This document shows, piece by piece, positions 9,465 through 17,954 of a stretch of 64,000 nucleotides of DNA (the stretch's first letter is position 1; the number at the start of each line of letters is the position of its first letter). Origin of the DNA: Betaproteobacteria bacterium (GTDB lineage: Bacteria; Pseudomonadota; Gammaproteobacteria; Burkholderiales; CAIKXV01). Made by a program: the position numbers and the translations under genes. The stretch is from the NCBI GenBank assembly GCA_947458265.1, contig CANGYF010000001.1:248001-312000 (forward strand), written 5' to 3'. A model generated the notes under the pieces. That model saw only the letters and a list, made by a program, of their open reading frames with translations, had not been told where the DNA came from and searched no databases.

Positions 9465-11621
9465 GTGACCGAGAACACACAGCAACCGTCCACCCCGCCG
9501 GAGGCGAAGTCCCGGCCCCAGCGTGGATCCCTCCAGCCGCTGTTCGATCCGCGCGCGATCGCGGTGCTCGGCGCTTCGGGCGATCCCGAGAAGCTGAACG
9601 GCCGCACGGTGCGCGCGCTGGTCGACAAGAAATTCAACGGCGGCATCTATCCGGTCAACCCGAAGTACGACCGCATCGCCGACCTCACCTGCTATCCGGA
9701 CGTGCAGTCGCTGCCCGATGGCGTCGACCTCGCCATCGTCGCCACGCCAGCGGCGATCGTCGCGAAGACGCTGCGCGAGCTTTCGGCGCGCGGCGTGCGT
9801 GCGGCGGTGGTGTTCAGTTCCGGCTTCTCCGAGACCGGCCCCGAGGGTGCGCAGCGCGAGCAGGAAGTCCGGCAGGCGATCGAGGACACCGGCATGCGCA
9901 TGCTCGGGCCGAACTGCCTGGGCTTCATCAATGCCGCGCGCAACGTGATGGCCACCTTCAGCCAGTTCGCCAGCGGACCGACGCCGCCCGGGCCGGCGGC
10001 CTTCGTCACGCAGTCGGGCGCGCTCGGCACGGCGACCAACAGCACCGCGCGCCGTCGCCACTTCAACTTCGGCTATTTCATCAACACCGGCAACGAAGTC
10101 GATGTCGAATGGTCCGAGGCGATGCGCGCGGTGCTGGAGGATCCAGAGATCCGCGTCGGATCCGGCTACATCGAAGGGCTGCGCAACGGCGAGCGGTTCA
10201 TCGAGACCGCGCGCTTCGCGATCGACAGCGGCAAGCCGCTGGTGGCGATCAAGGTCGGTCGCACCGCGGCTGGTGCCCGCGCGGCGGCGTCCCATACCGG
10301 CGCGCTGGCTGGCGCCGATGCCGTGTTCGACGGCGTCGCGCGGCAGTACGGGCTCCTGCGGGTACGCAACGAAGAGCAGCTGCTCGACATGGTCGAGGTG
10401 CTGTCCTGCTGCGAGCCGGCGCAAGGCAATGGTATGGCGGTCATCACGCGATCCGGCGGTGCTGGCGTGATCATGGCCGACCGCGCGGGCGAACTCGGCA
10501 TCGAGATGGCCCAGTTCACGCCCGAGACGCGTGCCCGGCTGAAGGAGGTGGTGCCGGTGTTCGGATCGATCGGCAATCCGGTCGACGTGACCGCGCAGGG
10601 GCTGGTCGACCCGACGCTGATCCAGAAAAGCATCGAGATCGTGATGGACGATCCGAACGTGCATGTCGCGATCATGTGGCTGTCGCTGACCGAGAAGCTG
10701 TGGCAGATGAACGTCGACATCTTCAAGGCGATCAAGGCGAAGTACGACAAGCCGCTGGTCGTGTGCTGGGTCAGCATCCCCGAGCCGGCGCTGCTCGCGC
10801 TGCGCGCGGCGGGCATCCCGGTGATCCGGATGGCCGAGCCGTCGGTGGATGCGCTGGCCGGGCTGGTGCACTTCAGCGAGGCCCGGCGGCGCTGGCTCGC
10901 CGATCGCGAAGCGCGCGAGGCCATCGTGCTGCCGGCGCTGCCCACGCTCGACCGGCTGACCGGATCGAAGCGGGCGCTCACAACGATTGAAGGGGCCGCC
11001 CTGCTTGCGGAGGCCGGCATTGATGCAGCGCCGGTGCGGCTGGCAACCACGGTCGAGCAGGCGGTGGAAGCGGCGCAGGCGCTCGGCTGGCCGGTGGCGA
11101 TGAAGATCGAATCGCCGGACATCCTGCACAAGACCGAAGTGCGCGGCGTGAAGCTCGGCCTGGCCGACGAGGCCGCGGTGCGCGACGCCTGGACGGCGAT
11201 CCAGGCCAACGTCAAGCGCAAGGTGCCAGAGGCGCGCATCGACGGCATCATCGTGCAGAAGATGATTCCCGGCGATGCAGAGTTCGTGCTCGGCGTGAGC
11301 CAGGATCCGGTGTTCGGTCCGGTGGTGATGGCCGGCATCGGCGGCGTGCTGGTCGAGGTGATCAAGGACGTCACCTTCCGTCACGCGCCCGTCACGCCCG
11401 CTCAGGCCGCCGGCATGCTCGACGACCTGCGCGGACGCGCGATCCTCGACGGCGTGCGCGGCAAGCCGCCGGTCGACCGCGCGAAGCTGGTCGAACTGAT
11501 CTGCGCCGTGTCCCGCCTCGCCGCCGCCGCCGGACCCCGGCTGGCGGAACTCGACCTGAACCCCATCATGCTCACCGCCGACGGCGCCGTCGCAGTCGAC
11601 TGGCTCATCGTCACCGCCTGA
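9465..11621 (+). CDS. Acyl-CoA synthetase, ADP-forming type (acetate-CoA ligase family)
   Basis: A 718-residue single-chain enzyme of the NDP-forming acyl-CoA synthetase superfamily, converting a carboxylate, CoA and ATP to acyl-CoA, ADP and phosphate. Domains in order: CoA-binding Rossmann domain (LFDPRAIAVLGASGDPEKLN, from about residue 25), two flavodoxin-like ligase domains with the phospho-His loop AASHTGALAG near 272-281, and a C-terminal ATP-grasp domain (GWPVAMKIESPDILHKTE, about 545-562). The start is taken as GTG 9465 (VTENTQQPS); longer frames run into the divergent gene. The substrate is not predictable. Confidence 0.87.
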   Translation: MTENTQQPSTPPEAKSRPQRGSLQPLFDPRAIAVLGASGDPEKLNGRTVRALVDKKFNGGIYPVNPKYDRIADLTCYPDVQSLPDGVDLAIVATPAAIVAKTLRELSARGVRAAVVFSSGFSETGPEGAQREQEVRQAIEDTGMRMLGPNCLGFINAARNVMATFSQFASGPTPPGPAAFVTQSGALGTATNSTARRRHFNFGYFINTGNEVDVEWSEAMRAVLEDPEIRVGSGYIEGLRNGERFIETARFAIDSGKPLVAIKVGRTAAGARAAASHTGALAGADAVFDGVARQYGLLRVRNEEQLLDMVEVLSCCEPAQGNGMAVITRSGGAGVIMADRAGELGIEMAQFTPETRARLKEVVPVFGSIGNPVDVTAQGLVDPTLIQKSIEIVMDDPNVHVAIMWLSLTEKLWQMNVDIFKAIKAKYDKPLVVCWVSIPEPALLALRAAGIPVIRMAEPSVDALAGLVHFSEARRRWLADREAREAIVLPALPTLDRLTGSKRALTTIEGAALLAEAGIDAAPVRLATTVEQAVEAAQALGWPVAMKIESPDILHKTEVRGVKLGLADEAAVRDAWTAIQANVKRKVPEARIDGIIVQKMIPGDAEFVLGVSQDPVFGPVVMAGIGGVLVEVIKDVTFRHAPVTPAQAAGMLDDLRGRAILDGVRGKPPVDRAKLVELICAVSRLAAAAGPRLAELDLNPIMLTADGAVAVDWLIVTA

Positions 11622-11637
11622 CCACAAACCCCGCCGC

Positions 11638-11739
11638 CCGAAATCCGGGTCAGACACGCATTTCCGGAAATCCGGGTCAGACACGCATTCCGCGACGGGC
11701 TGGCCGGAAATGCGTGTCTGACCCGGATTTCGGGTCCGG
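11638..11739. repeat. 30-base perfect inverted repeat with an extra internal direct copy
   Basis: A 30-base unit at 11638-11667, containing the core CCGGGTCAGACACGCATTTC, is repeated directly (about 11664-11691) and then appears as an exact inverted copy at 11704-11733. It fills the gap between two convergent genes and can form a long hairpin, so it may end transcription from both sides. The same core CCGGGTCAGAC recurs at about 17841. It looks like a dispersed REP-type extragenic element. Confidence 0.85.
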
Positions 11740-11741
11740 CT

Positions 11742-14162
11742 TTAGGATGCGGGGCTGCGGATGGCGCCGATGGCGCGCAGCACGCGCTCGGGCGTGACCG
11801 GGAGTTCGAGCACCTGTGCATCCAGCGGTGCCAGCGCATCGTTGATCGCGTTGACGACCGAGGCCAGCGCGCCGGTGACGCCCGCTTCGGCGCCGCCCTT
11901 GGCGCCGAGTGCCGAGGTGGCCGTGGGCGTGGTGACATGGCCCACGTGGATGTCGGGCATCTCGGCCGCCATCGGCACCAGGTAGTCGGCCAGCGTGGCG
12001 TTGCGCAGTTCGCCCTGGTCGCCGTACAGGCAACCTTCGAACAGCGCCTGTCCGATGCCCTGCACCGCCGCCCCCCGCAACTGCTCGTCCAGCAGCAGCG
12101 GGTTGATCACCGTGCCGCAGTCGTCGACGATCCAGTGCCCGAGCACCTTGATGAAGCCGGTGCGTGTGTCCACCTCGACCCAGCTCGCGCTGGCGCCATT
12201 GGTGTAGATGCCGTCGTACTCGGTCTGCGCGTAGTGGCGCTGCGCCGCGGGCTCCGGCTGGAAGCCGCGCGGGAAGCGTTCGGGCCGGAAATAGATCGCC
12301 TCGGCCAATGCCTGCAGCGTGCACACGCACGCCTGGTCATCGCGACGCAGGAACGCGCCCTCTACGAGCTCGAGCGCGTCCGGGCTGCATGCATGCAGGG
12401 CGGACGCGGCTTCGACCAGCTGGGCGCGCAGCGCGATGCCGGCCTGCCACAGCGCCTCGCCGGAAATCCCGGTGCCGCGCGACCCCCAGTTGCCGCCGCT
12501 GACCGGCGTGTGCTCGGTATCGCCCATTAAGACGCGGACATCGGCGATCGATGCGCCGACCGCGTCGGCGGCGATCTGTGCCATGGCGGTGGTCACGCCC
12601 TGGCCGGAGTCGGTCAATCCGACCGCGCACTGGATGCCACCGCCCTGGGTCAGCCGGACCATCGCGCCGTCGCGGCTTGCGATGGGCGCACCACCGCGGC
12701 CATAGTTGGACGACGAGTGGTTGGAATTCTCGACGAACACCGCGAGTCCGATGCCGCGGTATACACCCTGGTGCGCCCCGCGCGCATGATCGGCGGCGCG
12801 CTCGCGCTGGTCGGCGCGCAGCCGGTCGTAGTCCATCAGCCGGGCCAGCTCATCCAGGCAGGCGCACAGCGACAGGCGCTCGAAGCGCGCTCCGGACGGT
12901 GCCCGATGCGGGTAGGCATCGTCTGGCAACAGGTTGCGCCGGCGGAACGCGAGGGGATCCATGCCCAGCCGGCGCGCGGCTGCATCCACCGCCGCCTCGG
13001 TGAACAGGCAGGCCAGCGGATGGCCGACGCCGCGATACTGCCCGTAGATCGCCTTGGTCTGCAGTGCGACCCGTATCCGGGCGCGGTATTCGGTCGCCTG
13101 GTAGCAGGCCCCGGTGAGCCCCAGCACGTGGCGGGATTCGTTCACGCTGCCGCGCGGATAGATCGAGAACGCGCCTGCGCCGCACAGGTCATCGACCGCG
13201 AACGCCGTGAGCCGGCCGTCGGCATCGACGGCGGCACGCACGGTGGCTTCATGGCCGCGCGCATGCACGTCGGAGACGAACGCCTCGAGCCGGTCGACCA
13301 CGTACCTGATCGGCCGTCCGACCAGCCGCGCCGCCACGGCAACCGCCGACTCGTCGCCGTAGCAATGGATCTTCGACCCGAACGAGCCGCCGGTATCGGT
13401 CGCGACCACCCGGACCTGGTCCTGGCCGATGCCGAGCACGTTCGCGAACACCGCCTGCATCATCCAGGGCACCTGCGTGCCCATGTGCACGGTGAGTCGG
13501 TTCTGCGAGGCATCCCACTGCGCCAGGATACCTCGGGGTTCCAGGGCCATCGGGGTCACGCGTTCCGAGCGCAGTGCGAGTTCGACCACCGAGGCGGCCT
13601 GCGCGAACGCCTGCTCGACGTTCGCGGTGGCGACCGTCGCGGAGAACATCAGGTTGCTGTCCAGTTCCTCGTGCAGGAGTGGCGCATCGGGTTGCAGCGC
13701 CGCGCCTGCATCCACGAGCGGCGGCAGGTCCGTCCACTCGAAGGCGATGGCCTGCGCTGCGTCTTCGGCGAGGGCGCGGCTCTCGGCGATCACGATCGCC
13801 ACCGGCTCTCCGACCCAGCGCACGCGGCCGCGGGCCAGCGGCCACTGCCGGGCCACCTGCATGTCGGGCAGGTGCGCGAGCAGGCCGCGCACCGGCTGGC
13901 AATGCGCGGCGAGCGCCTCGCCGTCATAGGCGGCGACCACTCCTTCCATCTGCAAGGCCGGCGCGAGGTCCAGCTTCACGATCGAGCCGTGTGCGACCGG
14001 GCTGCGCAGGAAGGCTGCATGCAGCAGCCGGTGGGCCGGCAGGTCATCGACATACGCGCCGGCACCGGTCACGAACCGCCACGCCTCGGTGCGCACGGTC
14101 GGCCGTCCGATCGCACCCGCGCGCGAGTCGGTCGCCTCGGGTGTGTCCGGTGCGCGGCTCAT
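11742..14162 (-). CDS. Molybdenum hydroxylase large subunit (CoxL / xanthine dehydrogenase family)
   Basis: An 806-residue molybdopterin-cytosine-dinucleotide-binding subunit that hydroxylates an aldehyde or N-heterocyclic/aromatic substrate. N-terminal aldehyde-oxidase a/b hammerhead domain (RFVTGAGAYVDDL onward), MoCo-binding segments ATDTGGSFGSK and QYRGVGHPLACLFTE, and the catalytic Glu at about residue 758 in AKGGAEAGV. The active-site loop does not have the AYRGAGR or VAYRCSFR signature of confirmed CO dehydrogenase, so the substrate is unknown. It overlaps the FeS-subunit gene by 4 bases in a coxM-coxS-coxL order. Confidence 0.9.
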   Translation of the reverse strand: MSRAPDTPEATDSRAGAIGRPTVRTEAWRFVTGAGAYVDDLPAHRLLHAAFLRSPVAHGSIVKLDLAPALQMEGVVAAYDGEALAAHCQPVRGLLAHLPDMQVARQWPLARGRVRWVGEPVAIVIAESRALAEDAAQAIAFEWTDLPPLVDAGAALQPDAPLLHEELDSNLMFSATVATANVEQAFAQAASVVELALRSERVTPMALEPRGILAQWDASQNRLTVHMGTQVPWMMQAVFANVLGIGQDQVRVVATDTGGSFGSKIHCYGDESAVAVAARLVGRPIRYVVDRLEAFVSDVHARGHEATVRAAVDADGRLTAFAVDDLCGAGAFSIYPRGSVNESRHVLGLTGACYQATEYRARIRVALQTKAIYGQYRGVGHPLACLFTEAAVDAAARRLGMDPLAFRRRNLLPDDAYPHRAPSGARFERLSLCACLDELARLMDYDRLRADQRERAADHARGAHQGVYRGIGLAVFVENSNHSSSNYGRGGAPIASRDGAMVRLTQGGGIQCAVGLTDSGQGVTTAMAQIAADAVGASIADVRVLMGDTEHTPVSGGNWGSRGTGISGEALWQAGIALRAQLVEAASALHACSPDALELVEGAFLRRDDQACVCTLQALAEAIYFRPERFPRGFQPEPAAQRHYAQTEYDGIYTNGASASWVEVDTRTGFIKVLGHWIVDDCGTVINPLLLDEQLRGAAVQGIGQALFEGCLYGDQGELRNATLADYLVPMAAEMPDIHVGHVTTPTATSALGAKGGAEAGVTGALASVVNAINDALAPLDAQVLELPVTPERVLRAIGAIRSPAS

Positions 14163-14662
14163 GGGAGAGCGACGTCCGTGCCGGACTGGCCACGCAGCCG
14201 GCGCGCGGCCAGTTCGACCGCATCCACGATGGCCTGGTATCCCGTGCAGCGGCACAGGTTGCCCGAGAGGTACTCGCGGATCGCTTCGCGCGAAGGATCC
14301 GGGTCCAGTTCGAGCAGTTCCGCCGCGGTCAGCAGGAACCCGCCCGTGCAGTAGCCGCACTGCAGTGCGTTGCGTTCGACGAATGCGTGCTGCAGCGCCT
14401 GCATCACCGGGTCGTCCCCCGCGCCCTCGATCGTGCGCACCTGCCTGCCGTCGGCCTGCACGGCCAGCATCAGGCAGCCGCGGATGGCAGCACCGTCCAC
14501 GCGCACGGTGCATGCCCCGCACACGCCGTGCTCGCAGCCGAGGTGGGTGCCGGTCAGTCCGCAGCGCTGGCGCAGCGCATCGGCGAGGTGCTCGCGCGGC
14601 GACACGTCCAGCCGTACCGGCTTGCCGTTGACCTGCAGTTCGATGGTGCGTGTCGGTTCCAG
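14159..14662 (-). CDS. Molybdenum hydroxylase small subunit, 2x[2Fe-2S] (CoxS type)
   Basis: A 167-residue electron-transfer subunit. The N-terminal plant-type ferredoxin domain has C-EHGVC-GAC and a later C (GCEHGVCGACTV); the C-terminal helical domain has CGYCTGGFL and CRCTGYQAI. The start is unusual: no ATG, GTG or TTG lies in frame near the domain start. A CTG at 14662 is preceded by GGAGG at 14671-14675 with 8-base spacing and begins just after the coxM-type stop. The only ATG (14815) would create a 150-base overlap and a 51-residue extension unlike the family, so CTG is preferred. Confidence 0.88.
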   Translation of the reverse strand: MEPTRTIELQVNGKPVRLDVSPREHLADALRQRCGLTGTHLGCEHGVCGACTVRVDGAAIRGCLMLAVQADGRQVRTIEGAGDDPVMQALQHAFVERNALQCGYCTGGFLLTAAELLELDPDPSREAIREYLSGNLCRCTGYQAIVDAVELAARRLRGQSGTDVALP

Positions 14663-14663
14663 G

Positions 14664-15527
14664 TCACGTTCCTCCGATCGGGTTGCCGAGATCGCGCCAC
14701 GCGTCCCGCAGGAGCTGCACGGCCAGGTGCCGCTTGGCCGGTGCCGAGAACCAGAGGTCTGCCCTAGGCTCGAGTTCGGCTTCGAGTCGTGTCTGCGCGT
14801 CGGCGAAGGCGTCACCGGCGATCAGCGCGGCGCTGCAGGCGGTCGCGCTGACCGGTGTGTCGCCGACACCGAAGAAGACCAGGCGCAGGTCCTGCCATGC
14901 ACCTGGTCGGCCGCGCGCCGACACCGCGAGCCCGACCGATGCGTAGTCGCCATGGCGACGCGCGAGTTCGCGGAAGAAGAACACGGAGTCGTCGCTCGCC
15001 CGCGGGAACTCGCAACCCACCAGCAGCTCGTCGGCTCGGCGGTCCGACTGGTAGAGCCCCTGGAAGAACGCACTGGCGGCGACGCAACGCTCGCCCCGCG
15101 CGCGGCTTGCGAGGCGGATCGTGGCGTCCAGGGCCACCGCGCAGGCGGGCCACTCGGCCGCCGGATCGCCCAGCGCGAGGCTACCCCCCAGCGTGCCACG
15201 GTGGCGCACGGCCGGATGGGCGATCCACGGCGCCGCTGCGCGCAGTAGCGGAGCGCGTGTGGCGATCACTGGATGGATGGCGATCTCGCGGTGCCGGACC
15301 AGCGCACCGAGACGCAGCCCGCCCTCGGCGTGCGTGTCGATCGTCGACAGTGCGTGCAGCGCGTTGATGTCCAGTACTACGGCCGGTTGCACCAGCCGCA
15401 GGTTCAGCATCGGCACCAGGCTTTGTCCGCCGGCCAGCACCAGCGCGTCGTCGCCGTGTTCAGCGAGTACATCGAGCGCATGCTCGAAGGACTCAGCGCG
15501 AACGTAGGCAAACGGTGCAGGCTTCAT
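14664..15527 (-). CDS. Molybdenum hydroxylase FAD-binding medium subunit (CoxM type)
   Basis: A 287-residue flavoprotein subunit passing electrons from the FeS clusters to an acceptor. FAD motifs are AGGQSLVPMLNLRL (about residues 32-45) and RGTLGGSLALGDPAAEWP (about 108-125). Starts at the MKPAPF methionine, a common beginning in this family. It is the first gene of the leftward three-gene operon; its upstream region carries phased 11-base repeats. Confidence 0.92.
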   Translation of the reverse strand: MKPAPFAYVRAESFEHALDVLAEHGDDALVLAGGQSLVPMLNLRLVQPAVVLDINALHALSTIDTHAEGGLRLGALVRHREIAIHPVIATRAPLLRAAAPWIAHPAVRHRGTLGGSLALGDPAAEWPACAVALDATIRLASRARGERCVAASAFFQGLYQSDRRADELLVGCEFPRASDDSVFFFRELARRHGDYASVGLAVSARGRPGAWQDLRLVFFGVGDTPVSATACSAALIAGDAFADAQTRLEAELEPRADLWFSAPAKRHLAVQLLRDAWRDLGNPIGGT

Positions 15528-15549
15528 TGCGACGGGCGGGCGGGGTGGT

Positions 15550-15616
15550 GCAGGTCCGCTGCAGGTTCGCAGCCGGTTCGTTGCAGGTTTACGCAGGTCG
15601 CTAGCGCAGGTCGCGG
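15550..15616. repeat. Phased 11-base degenerate repeats between divergent genes
   Basis: Units related to GCAGGTTCGCT begin at 15550, 15561, 15572 (degenerate, GCCGGTTCG), 15583, 15593 and 15606, giving steps of 11, 11, 11, 10 and 13 bases, about one helical turn each. They sit in the 232-base gap between the molybdenum hydroxylase operon and a Bug receptor gene, just upstream of both, so they may be sites for a cooperatively binding regulator. Confidence 0.6.
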
Positions 15617-15629
15617 CGCGCCGCGATCC

Positions 15630-15657
15630 TCGACGGCCAATACTGCTTGAGTATACT
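15630..15657 (+). promoter_or_regulatory. Candidate sigma-70 promoter for the Bug receptor at 15760
   Basis: TCGACG (15630-15635) and TATACT (15652-15657) are spaced by 16 bases; the -10 lies inside a perfect 10-base palindrome GAGTATACTC (15649-15658). The -35 matches only 4 of 6, so this is a moderate prediction. Confidence 0.4.
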
Positions 15658-15759
15658 CTGCGCGCCCATGGCCCGGCCGGGAATTCCCCGAGGCAGTGCC
15701 ACGGCAACGACACCCGGCACGCGGCGCATGTAACCGGGTCGACAGGAGGAGCAGGATCG

Positions 15760-16812
15760 ATGGCGAGCATCACTGCAGGCATGGGACGAGCGTTCCACCA
15801 CCGCGCGCGGGTCGGGTCGGGCCGTGCACTCGGCCGCTGGCTGTTGGCCTGCGCGGTCCTCGGCATCGCGCCGGCGGCCGTCGCACAGACGAAGGGGGCG
15901 ACCGCCTCCGACGCGTTCCCGGTCCGTCCAGTCCGGCTGATGGTTCCGTTCGCACCCGGCGGCCCTACCGATTTCATCGCGCGGGTGATCGCCGGCCGCC
16001 TGGCCGACCGGCTGGGCCAGCCGGTCGTGGTCGACAACCGCGCTGGTGCCTCCGGCAACATCGCGATCCAGACCGTTGCCAAGGCGGTGCCCGATGGACA
16101 CACGCTGCTGTTCTCCAGCAGCAACCTCGTGTCCAACCCGCTGCTGTCCGCGGTCGCACCGTTCGATCCGGTTCGCGATTTCGCGCCGATCTCCTACGTC
16201 GCGGTGTCGCCCAACATCGTCTTCGTGCATCCGTCGGTACCGGCGAAGAATGCGGCCGAACTGACGGCGCTGATCCGGTCCCAGCCTGGCAAGTTCAGCT
16301 TCGGCACGCCGGGCACGGGCACTACGCCGCATATCGCCTGCGAGGCGCTGCGGCTGGCGGCCGGCGTCGACCTGCAGCATGTCCCCTACAACGGAGCCGC
16401 ACCCGTGGTGTCCGCGGTGCTGGGCAACCAGGTGCCGATCGGGTGCACCGCGCTGCCGCCGACGGTCAGCCATGTCAAGTCCGGCGCCCTGCGAGCGATC
16501 GCGGTCACCAGCGCGAAGCGCAGCGCCGTGCTGACCGATGTGCCGACGCTGGTCGAAAGCGGCTTCCCCAGCGTGATCGCCGACAACATGCAGGCACTCC
16601 TGGCCCCGGCGCGTACGCCGCCGGCCGTCGTGCGCCGGCTCAATGCCGAGGTGAAGGCGATCCTCTCCGAGCCGGACGTGCGTGACCGTCTGCTGGCCGT
16701 AGGTTTCGACCTGCACGCGAGCACGCCCGAATACCTGGCGCGCATCGTGCGGGAGGAGACCGAGCGCTATGCGAAGACGATCCGCGCCGCCGGCATCAAG
16801 GTCGAGCAGTAG
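15760..16812 (+). CDS. Bug/TctC family solute receptor
   Basis: A 350-residue periplasmic receptor with an N-terminal leader ending near GIAPAAVAQTKG (about residues 36-47). Family blocks: PVRLMVPFAPGGPTDFIARV, DNRAGASGNIAIQTVAKAVPDGHT and LQHVPYNGAAPVV. AGGAGGAG at 15745-15752 is a strong ribosome site. It is divergent from the molybdenum hydroxylase operon, so it may import that enzyme's substrate or a related acid; that link is inference. Confidence 0.92.
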   Translation: MASITAGMGRAFHHRARVGSGRALGRWLLACAVLGIAPAAVAQTKGATASDAFPVRPVRLMVPFAPGGPTDFIARVIAGRLADRLGQPVVVDNRAGASGNIAIQTVAKAVPDGHTLLFSSSNLVSNPLLSAVAPFDPVRDFAPISYVAVSPNIVFVHPSVPAKNAAELTALIRSQPGKFSFGTPGTGTTPHIACEALRLAAGVDLQHVPYNGAAPVVSAVLGNQVPIGCTALPPTVSHVKSGALRAIAVTSAKRSAVLTDVPTLVESGFPSVIADNMQALLAPARTPPAVVRRLNAEVKAILSEPDVRDRLLAVGFDLHASTPEYLARIVREETERYAKTIRAAGIKVEQ

Positions 16813-16841
16813 TAGCCCCAGGCAACCGTGAGCCACGCCAC

Positions 16842-17825
16842 ATGTCCGAACAGATACTGATCGTAGGCGCCGGTGCCATCGGCGGCATGCTTGCCGGCTA
16901 TCTCGGCGCCGCCGGCCGCGATGTCACGGTGTTCGCGCGAGGCCTGACCGCGCGCACGATCACCGAGCGCGGAATCCGCCTGGTGACTCCCGAGCAGACC
17001 GAGATCCACGTCCGGCCGCGGGTCGCCGACGGCAGCACGCCGCTGGCCCCGGCCGGCATCGTGATCTTCGCCACCAAGGCGTTCTCGCTCGGCGCGGCGC
17101 TGGCCCAGGTGCGCGGCGCGATCGGGCCGGATACGCTGGTCGCACCGGTGGTCAACGGCGTGCCGTGGTGGTTCGGTACGGCGCAACAGCCGGTGCGTGC
17201 GGTGGATCCGCGCGGTGAACTCGCCGCGGCCGTGGCGCCTGACCGTCTGGTCGGTGCCGTCACCTATTCGCCGGCATGGCGCAGCGTCGAGAACGCTACC
17301 TGGACGCAGACGGTGCCCGGGCAGCTGACGCTCGGACCGGTCACCGCCGGGGGAGACCCGTTTGCGGCAGCAACGATCGCACAGGCGTTCACCGGATCGG
17401 CCTTCGAGGCGGTGGTGAGCGATGACATCCGGCGCGCCGTGTGGAACAAGTTCGTCACCAATGCCGCGTTCAACACCCTGTGCGCGCTGACCGGCGCGCG
17501 GCAGTGCGACGTCGCCCGCGATGCGGGAACCGGGCCACTGGCCGAGGCCATCATGCGTGAGGTGGAGGCCCTGGCGACGGCCTGCGGCTCGGGCATCAGC
17601 GGCAGCATCGACGCCAAGCTCGCCCAGGCCAGGGAAAAGGGCATCCACAAACCCTCGACACTGCAGGACTTCGAAGCCGGGCGCGAGATCGAGATCGGCG
17701 CGCTGGTCGATGCACCGCTCGAACTGGCCGAGCGCCTGGGTGTGCCGATGCCGGAGCTGACCCGCATCGGGGCGCTGCTGCGCCTGAAGGCTGCGGTCGC
17801 AGGACTGCTTCCCGCGACCACCTGA
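16842..17825 (+). CDS. 2-dehydropantoate 2-reductase family protein (PanE-like)
   Basis: A 327-residue NADPH-dependent reductase of the ketopantoate reductase family. The N-terminal Rossmann motif is ILIVGAGAIGGMLAGYL (residues 5-21); the C-terminal helical domain contains AVWNKFVTNAAFNTLCALTG (about 203-222), where the Lys is the conserved catalytic position, and the later KPSTLQDFEAGREIEI substrate-site segment. It may make pantoate, but paralogues in catabolic regions often act on other keto acids, so the symbol is withheld. It lies 29 bases after the receptor gene. Confidence 0.87.
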   Translation: MSEQILIVGAGAIGGMLAGYLGAAGRDVTVFARGLTARTITERGIRLVTPEQTEIHVRPRVADGSTPLAPAGIVIFATKAFSLGAALAQVRGAIGPDTLVAPVVNGVPWWFGTAQQPVRAVDPRGELAAAVAPDRLVGAVTYSPAWRSVENATWTQTVPGQLTLGPVTAGGDPFAAATIAQAFTGSAFEAVVSDDIRRAVWNKFVTNAAFNTLCALTGARQCDVARDAGTGPLAEAIMREVEALATACGSGISGSIDAKLAQAREKGIHKPSTLQDFEAGREIEIGALVDAPLELAERLGVPMPELTRIGALLRLKAAVAGLLPATT

Positions 17826-17832
17826 CGACAGG

Positions 17833-17870
17833 ACGGAAATCCGGGTCAGACCCCGGGGTTACCGTTCCGG
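17833..17870. repeat. Second copy of the CCGGGTCAGAC extragenic element
   Basis: The stretch begins GGAAATCCGGGTCAGACCCC and shares its first 17 bases with the element at 11666. It is bounded by CGGAA and TTCCG and contains CCGGG/CCCGG arms, so it can fold as an imperfect hairpin. It lies just after the PanE-like gene. Confidence 0.65.
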
Positions 17871-17954
17871 CAGTCCGTTTTCGCGGGGGCGGCAAATCTG
17901 CTATGTTCTGCGCCCCTGCTCCCGTCACCATAGCCACATACGAAGAGGCCCGGC

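Noticed and set aside
8276..10990. Very long plus-strand frame (about 900 codons) through the Bug receptor and acyl-CoA synthetase genes
   Set aside because: It is the reverse or shifted frame of two well-supported genes, with Arg/Ala/His-rich composition and no domains; long open shadows are expected at this G+C.
11742..15527. Calling the molybdenum hydroxylase a CO dehydrogenase (coxMSL)
   Set aside because: Subunit order fits, but the large subunit lacks the CO-dehydrogenase active-site loop signature; substrate left open.
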